From positions 1 through 7,775 of the forward strand of contig JAYNJU010000023.1 of NCBI GenBank assembly GCA_038110465.1: 7,775 nt of DNA, given 5' to 3'. This document shows, piece by piece, positions 4,970 through 7,775 of the stretch (position 1 is the first letter of the stretch; every line of letters begins with the position of its first letter). The position numbers were made by a program, and so were the translations under genes. Under the pieces are notes generated by a model. It was not told the origin of the DNA and did not search any database. It saw only the letters and a list, made by a program, of their open reading frames with translations. The DNA is from Marisimplicoccus sp038110465 (GTDB lineage Bacteria > Bacteroidota > Bacteroidia > Flavobacteriales > Flavobacteriaceae).

Positions 4970-5056
4970 ATGAATGAAACAGAATTCTTCAGATTGATCT
5001 TTATGGTAGCATTTGTTGTAGTTGCATTTAGATTTTTATTAAAAAAAAGAAGATAA
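4970..5056 (+). CDS. 28-residue single-helix membrane peptide (putative)
   Basis: The ORF reads MNETEFFRLIFMVAFVVVAF and ends in FLLKKRR, stopping with TAA at 5054-5056. An acidic N-terminus, one hydrophobic helix and a strongly basic end fit a single-pass membrane peptide with its C-terminus in the cytoplasm. A hairpin begins immediately after the stop, and a promoter-like box lies just before the start. It is therefore laid out as a complete small transcription unit, which is better support than the ORF alone gives. No family recognised. Confidence 0.48.
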   Translation: MNETEFFRLIFMVAFVVVAFRFLLKKRR

Positions 5057-5080
5057 AAAAGGCTCCAAAAAGGAGCCTTT
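5055..5080. terminator. Bidirectional hairpin terminator
   Basis: AAAGGCTCC, loop AAAAA, GGAGCCTTT. On the minus strand the stem is followed by TTTTTTATC, a strong T run, and on the plus strand by TTTGTAG, a weaker one. It can end the fasciclin transcript from the right and the 28-residue ORF transcript from the left. The stem core GGCTCC/GGAGCC is the same as in the terminator at 1067-1092. Confidence 0.75.
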
Positions 5081-5088
5081 GTAGTATA

Positions 5089-5111
5089 GAAAGGACCGCA
5101 TGGGTCCTTTC
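5089..5111. terminator. Second hairpin downstream of the fasciclin gene
   Basis: GAAAGGACC, loop GCATG, GGTCCTTTC: a perfect nine-pair stem starting 24 bases past the fasciclin stop and followed by TATAC on the minus strand. The T content lies within the stem (CCTTTC), so by itself it is a weak terminator. It probably acts in tandem with the adjacent hairpin or protects the 3' end of the message. Confidence 0.55.
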
Positions 5112-5135
5112 AACCAAACAAAATAATTAGAATAA

Positions 5136-5642
5136 TTATTCTGGAAGCACTACGTTATTTATAGCATGTATTACTCCATTTGAAGTTTCTACATCTGTAA
5201 TGATAACTTTAGCCTTATTACCTTTAGCATCTTTTACATAGACATCACCTTCCCATAGCTTTAGGGTTAGCTTGTTACCTTGTAAAGTTTCTACAGTAAA
5301 CTGCCCATCATTGTTATTGATTGCATCTACGACATCACTTGCCATAAATTTTCCTGCAACAACATGATACTTAAGTATTGATTGTAAAGTTTCTTTATTT
5401 TCTGGTAATAATAAAGTCTCTAAAGTACCTTCAGGTAAATTATTAAAACCATCATTAGTAGGTGCAAATACAGTAAATGGACCTTCTGAAGAAAGCGCAT
5501 CAACTAACTCACCTGCTTGTACAGCAGCAACTAAAGTTGAAAAATTATCATTTGAAACAGCAGTTTCAACAATATTTCTGTCACTTAAGTTTGATGTAAG
5601 TACAAGACTTAAAAACGAATATTTAAAAAAATTAATTAACAT
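5136..5642 (-). CDS. Fasciclin (FAS1) domain secreted protein
   Basis: From ATG 5642 the product is 168 residues, with a short hydrophobic N-terminal signal (MLINFFKYSFLSLVLTSNLS) and one complete FAS1 domain (about 23-168). Visible FAS1 landmarks are the H1 motif FTVFAPTNDGFNNLP (56-70), the YHVVAGKF segment (Tyr92-His93), and the terminal H2 motif NGVIHAINNVVLPE. FAS1 domains are extracellular adhesion or surface modules found singly in many marine bacteria. The frame is open to a TTG at 5675, but the ATG places the signal sequence at the N-terminus and leaves room for a promoter. The gene stands alone, divergent from marC-like DNA and ended by two hairpins. It appears slightly richer in G+C than its neighbours, as expected of an abundant protein. 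Confidence 0.93.
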   Translation of the reverse strand: MLINFFKYSFLSLVLTSNLSDRNIVETAVSNDNFSTLVAAVQAGELVDALSSEGPFTVFAPTNDGFNNLPEGTLETLLLPENKETLQSILKYHVVAGKFMASDVVDAINNNDGQFTVETLQGNKLTLKLWEGDVYVKDAKGNKAKVIITDVETSNGVIHAINNVVLPE

Positions 5643-5672
5643 TTTTACATAATTAAAATGAGGGTCAAAACT

Positions 5673-5680
5673 CAAATTTT
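5673..5680 (-). promoter_or_regulatory. Candidate -7 box for the fasciclin gene
   Basis: On the minus strand AAAATTTG matches TAnnTTTG at 7 of 8 positions, with a TTG 17 bases upstream as a possible -33 element. A transcript from here would carry about 20-25 untranslated bases before the ATG at 5642. That agrees with rejecting the TTG at 5675 as start. Confidence 0.35.
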
Positions 5681-5788
5681 AAATTTAATCCTGAAAACAA
5701 TAACGAGTGTTTAACTTTTATTTAATAATAGTTTTAACATTATTTTATAAATATCTAATTTTAATAAGATGTTTAGTACGAATTAATA

Positions 5789-6358
5789 ATGATAGATATT
5801 AAAGAGATATTTACTGCAAGTATGATTTTATTTGCCATTATAGATATAATCGGTGCAACTCCTATTATAATATCTTTAAGAGAGAAAGTCGGTAAAATTG
5901 AATCAGAAAAAGCAACTGTTGTCTCAATGGTAATTATGATTGGATTTTTATTTGTAGGAGAAGAGATTCTTAATTTAATTGGTATAGATATTAATTCATT
6001 TGCAGTCGCAGGAGCATTAGTGATTTTTTTTATTGCATTAGAAATGGTACTTGGAGTAACAATTTTTCATGGAGATGAACCTGAGACCGCATCAATAGTT
6101 CCAATTGCTTTTCCAATTATAGCTGGAGCAGGAACTTTAACAACTTTACTTTCTCTAAGAGCTGAATATGAATTAGTTAATGTAATAATTGCTATAGTAG
6201 TTAACTCTATATTTGTATATATTATTTTAAAATCATCTAATAAAATTGAAAGAATACTTGGTAAAAATGGTATAGCAATTATTAGAAGAGTTTTTGGAAT
6301 TATACTGTTATCAATATCTGTTAAACTTTTTTCAACTAATATCAGCATGATTGTTTAA
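5789..6358 (+). CDS. MarC family integral membrane protein
   Basis: This 189-residue protein has six membrane segments (about 8-29, 42-60, 67-90, 104-123, 128-147, 160-180) and MarC (UPF0056) landmarks. The first helix holds FAIIDIIGATPI, helix 3 is followed by the polar FHGDEPETASIVPIAFP, and the fourth segment holds the conserved PIIAGAGTLTTLL. The length matches the family. E. coli MarC was once tied to multiple antibiotic resistance, but that link has not held up and the transport role, if any, is unknown. The ATG at 5789 is the only suitable start. Its TAA overlaps the next ATG by one base (TAATG), so the two genes are translationally coupled. No clear promoter box lies close by; TAATTTTA at 5756-5763 is a weak candidate. 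Confidence 0.92.
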   Translation: MIDIKEIFTASMILFAIIDIIGATPIIISLREKVGKIESEKATVVSMVIMIGFLFVGEEILNLIGIDINSFAVAGALVIFFIALEMVLGVTIFHGDEPETASIVPIAFPIIAGAGTLTTLLSLRAEYELVNVIIAIVVNSIFVYIILKSSNKIERILGKNGIAIIRRVFGIILLSISVKLFSTNISMIV

Positions 6359-6735
6359 TGCTAAATAAAATTAAACTTACCTCTATTTATATATTCTCTT
6401 CTGCATATATTTTTGCTGGAATTATGCATTTTGTCAATCCAGACTTTTTTTTGACTATAATGCCAAATTATTTTACTCAACATCTATTTTTTGTGTATGT
6501 AAGTGGATTTGCTGAAATATTGCTAGGACTTCTATTAATTTTTAATAAATCAAGAAGAGTTGCTGCATATGGTTTAATTCTTCTTTTAATATGCGTTTTT
6601 CCTGCTAATATTTATCTAGTTGAAAGTGAGCTTTCACAGTATCTATTAAATATCAATAAATCTCAAACTATTATAAGACTTCCATTTCAAGGTCTTTTAA
6701 TCTTAATTGCATATTGGCATTCAAAAAATATTTAA
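6358..6735 (+). CDS. DoxX-like membrane protein (COG4270 type)
   Basis: This 125-residue protein has four hydrophobic segments (about 8-25, 42-62, 67-84, 107-121). It carries signatures of the short DoxX-like family: FAGIMHFVNPDFFLTIMP early on, VSGFAEILLGLLL in the second helix, VFPANIYL in the third, and RLPFQGLLILIAYWH in the last. Members are small inner-membrane proteins; some DoxX relatives are linked to thiol and oxidative stress, but the function of this subgroup is not settled. It overlaps the MarC stop by one base, so it is expressed with it. The next small ORF starts eight bases after its stop. Confidence 0.87.
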   Translation: MLNKIKLTSIYIFSSAYIFAGIMHFVNPDFFLTIMPNYFTQHLFFVYVSGFAEILLGLLLIFNKSRRVAAYGLILLLICVFPANIYLVESELSQYLLNINKSQTIIRLPFQGLLILIAYWHSKNI

Positions 6736-6743
6736 ATTTAAAA

Positions 6744-6884
6744 ATGAATAAGTTTTTTAAATGGCATGAAAGAATGATTGATAATATTTCCAGTCAGTTT
6801 AATTTATCTAAATATCAAATGTTGATTTTAACTTGGCTTGAGGGAATTTTAATTGGAGTTATAATGTGTAAATTTATTTTTTAA
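6744..6884 (+). CDS. 46-residue small membrane protein (putative)
   Basis: The ORF begins MNKFFKWHERMIDNISSQFN, an amphipathic basic stretch, followed by a single hydrophobic helix (LILTWLEGILIGVIMCKFIF, about 27-46) running to the C-terminus. This mixed architecture, and the position eight bases after the DoxX-like gene on the same strand, suggest a real third gene of the run. TAAATTTA at 6733-6740, overlapping the previous stop, could also act as its own -7 box. Its TAA (6882-6884) overlaps the opposing dapF stop codon. I recognise no family; a tail-anchored topology is inferred. Confidence 0.58.
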   Translation: MNKFFKWHERMIDNISSQFNLSKYQMLILTWLEGILIGVIMCKFIF

Positions 6885-7660
6885 ACTTCAATTTCACCAT
6901 TAAAAATTAGTTTTGCAGGACCTGTTATACTAATATTTTTAAAGTCTTTATCAATTTTTTCAAACTCTACCATTAAGTCTCCACCTAAACATTTCATTGT
7001 AATACTTTCACTATTAGTTTTATTAAGATAGTTCATACATATAGCTGATGCTGTAGATCCAGTTCCACAAGCCTTTGTTTCATTCTCTACGCCTCTTTCA
7101 TATGTTCTAATTTTAAATGTATTATTAGAAATCTTTTCTACATAATTTACATTAACTCCATCTTTATTGTAAAAACTATTATATCTGACTTTTGCTCCCT
7201 CTTTTTTGACATTAATTTCTTCAATATTACTTGACTCAATTACTAAATGCGGAGATCCTGTATCAACCCATATTCCATATTCATTTTCTATTATTTTAGA
7301 GTTTATTTTCATCTCCATTTTAATTAATTCATCATTAAGAATATAGGCTTTATGAGTTCCATCGTAGGCAGAAAAAAATGTATCTTTTTTTATTATATTA
7401 TTTTTATAAGCAAATGAAATTGCACATCTTGAACCATTTCCACAAAGTGAACCAAGATTTCCATCAGAAGTGTAATGAATTATTTCAAAATCATTTTTAA
7501 TACAATTAGAAAGGAAAATTATCCCATCAGAGCCAATACCAATATTTCTATTACATAATCTAATGATATCAGATTTTGATAGTTTTATTTCATTGTCTCT
7601 ATTATCAATCACAATGAAATCATTACCTGCACCGCTATATTTACTGAATTTGAATTTCAC
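6881..7660 (-). CDS. dapF: Diaminopimelate epimerase
   Basis: This 259-residue protein is a full-length DapF, which interconverts LL- and meso-diaminopimelate, the penultimate step to lysine and the source of meso-DAP for peptidoglycan. Visible signatures are FSKYSGAGNDFIVIDNR (5-21), the first catalytic cysteine in CGNGSRC (Cys73), VDTGSPHLV (132-140), and the second catalytic cysteine in KACGTGSTAS (Cys198). DapF is a cofactor-free two-base epimerase and both cysteines are present. The start is GTG at 7660: a TAA lies in frame upstream, no ATG is available, and the family's FSKxxGxGNDF motif sits at the expected distance. It is a cytoplasmic enzyme, transcribed toward the MarC run, with overlapping stops. 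Confidence 0.97.
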   Translation of the reverse strand: MKFKFSKYSGAGNDFIVIDNRDNEIKLSKSDIIRLCNRNIGIGSDGIIFLSNCIKNDFEIIHYTSDGNLGSLCGNGSRCAISFAYKNNIIKKDTFFSAYDGTHKAYILNDELIKMEMKINSKIIENEYGIWVDTGSPHLVIESSNIEEINVKKEGAKVRYNSFYNKDGVNVNYVEKISNNTFKIRTYERGVENETKACGTGSTASAICMNYLNKTNSESITMKCLGGDLMVEFEKIDKDFKNISITGPAKLIFNGEIEV

Positions 7661-7667
7661 AAGCGTG

Positions 7668-7675
7668 CAAATATA
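7668..7675 (-). promoter_or_regulatory. TATATTTG -7 promoter box of dapF
   Basis: On the minus strand TATATTTG, followed by CACGC, is an exact match to the Bacteroidota -7 consensus TAnnTTTG. It ends seven bases before the GTG start. A transcript would begin at or just before the start codon, so the dapF mRNA is probably leaderless or nearly so. A matching -33 TTTG is not obvious. Confidence 0.5.
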
Positions 7676-7697
7676 ATTTAATTAGGAATTTGTAATA

Positions 7698-7775
7698 CTA
7701 TTTTCCGTTTTGAATAGGATCTGATTCAGGCATTATTTTATTTAAAATAAAATAAACTGGACAAAATTTAGTTAT
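7698..7775 (-). CDS. C-terminal fragment of an unidentified protein
   Basis: An open minus-strand frame enters from the right edge and ends with TAG at 7698-7700, giving the last 25 residues (ITKFCPVYFILNKIMPESDP and IQNGK). The conserved-looking end CPVYFILNKIMPESDPIQNGK less its last residue reads as a genuine protein terminus, but I cannot name the family from so little. The stop lies 37 bases upstream of the dapF start on the same strand. The dapF promoter box fits in that gap, so co-transcription with dapF is possible but not required. Confidence 0.55.
   Translation of the reverse strand: MTKFCPVYFILNKIMPESDPIQNGK

Noticed and set aside
5643..5675. Longer fasciclin protein starting at TTG 5675
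   Set aside because: It would put 11 polar residues before the signal peptide and place the start inside a promoter-like box; ATG 5642 fits better.
5683..5788. Possible RNA gene or riboswitch in the gap between the fasciclin and MarC genes
   Set aside because: The stretch is A+T-rich with no stable G+C-containing stems or known aptamer motif; only weak promoter-like boxes are visible.
6067..6348. Minus-strand frame opposite the MarC gene
   Set aside because: Antisense shadow; the plus strand has clear MarC motifs and a coupled downstream gene.
1..7775. CRISPR arrays, tRNA or rRNA genes, insertion sequences, phage or defence genes
   Set aside because: I found no spaced repeats, cloverleaf arms, transposase or nuclease motifs, or inverted-repeat ends anywhere in the window.

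Overview
The window looks like chromosomal DNA from a very A+T-rich Bacteroidota, most likely an uncultured Flavobacteriales-type bacterium. The evidence is a set of family signatures (a CPxCG zinc-ribbon protein, an HMA-MauE fusion, a fasciclin protein, a 5'-nucleotidase split in two), Bacteroidota-style TAnnTTTG promoter boxes, and the near absence of Shine-Dalgarno sites. It is a draft assembly: one run of exactly 100 N lies between two identical 55-base contig ends. I see no phage, transposon, CRISPR, rRNA or tRNA.

Layout, left to right. Positions 25-285 (minus) hold a small zinc-ribbon protein preceded directly by a 24-residue membrane ORF. Positions 338-1048 (plus) hold a secreted protein built from two similar halves, followed by a clear terminator. 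Positions 1098-1796 (minus) encode an HMA metal-binding domain fused to a MauE-type redox membrane domain, divergent from a Bor-like lipoprotein (1825-2109, plus). Positions 2118-4612 (minus) form a probable operon, read in this order: a small two-helix membrane protein, a 153-residue lipoprotein split by the assembly gap, the C-terminal half of a UshA-type 5'-nucleotidase as a lipoprotein, and its N-terminal metallophosphatase half. Positions 4636-5056 hold three small membrane ORFs. Two hairpins follow, facing a fasciclin-domain protein (5136-5642, minus). Positions 5789-6884 (plus) form a tight run: MarC family, DoxX-like family, and a 46-residue membrane ORF whose stop overlaps that of dapF (6881-7660, minus). 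A 25-residue C-terminal fragment of another minus-strand gene reaches the right edge.

Most products are envelope proteins (lipoproteins, small membrane proteins, a periplasmic nucleotidase). DapF is the only clear core metabolic enzyme and serves lysine and peptidoglycan synthesis. The two nucleotidase halves are the clearest functional unit and probably salvage phosphate and nucleosides from extracellular nucleotides. The most useful correction is that the two ORFs around the N run are one gene. I found no convincing new defence or mobile system. The most unusual signals are the tiny membrane ORFs, the palindromic promoter-like boxes in two divergent gaps, and the zinc-ribbon gene joined in frame to a membrane ORF across one amber stop.
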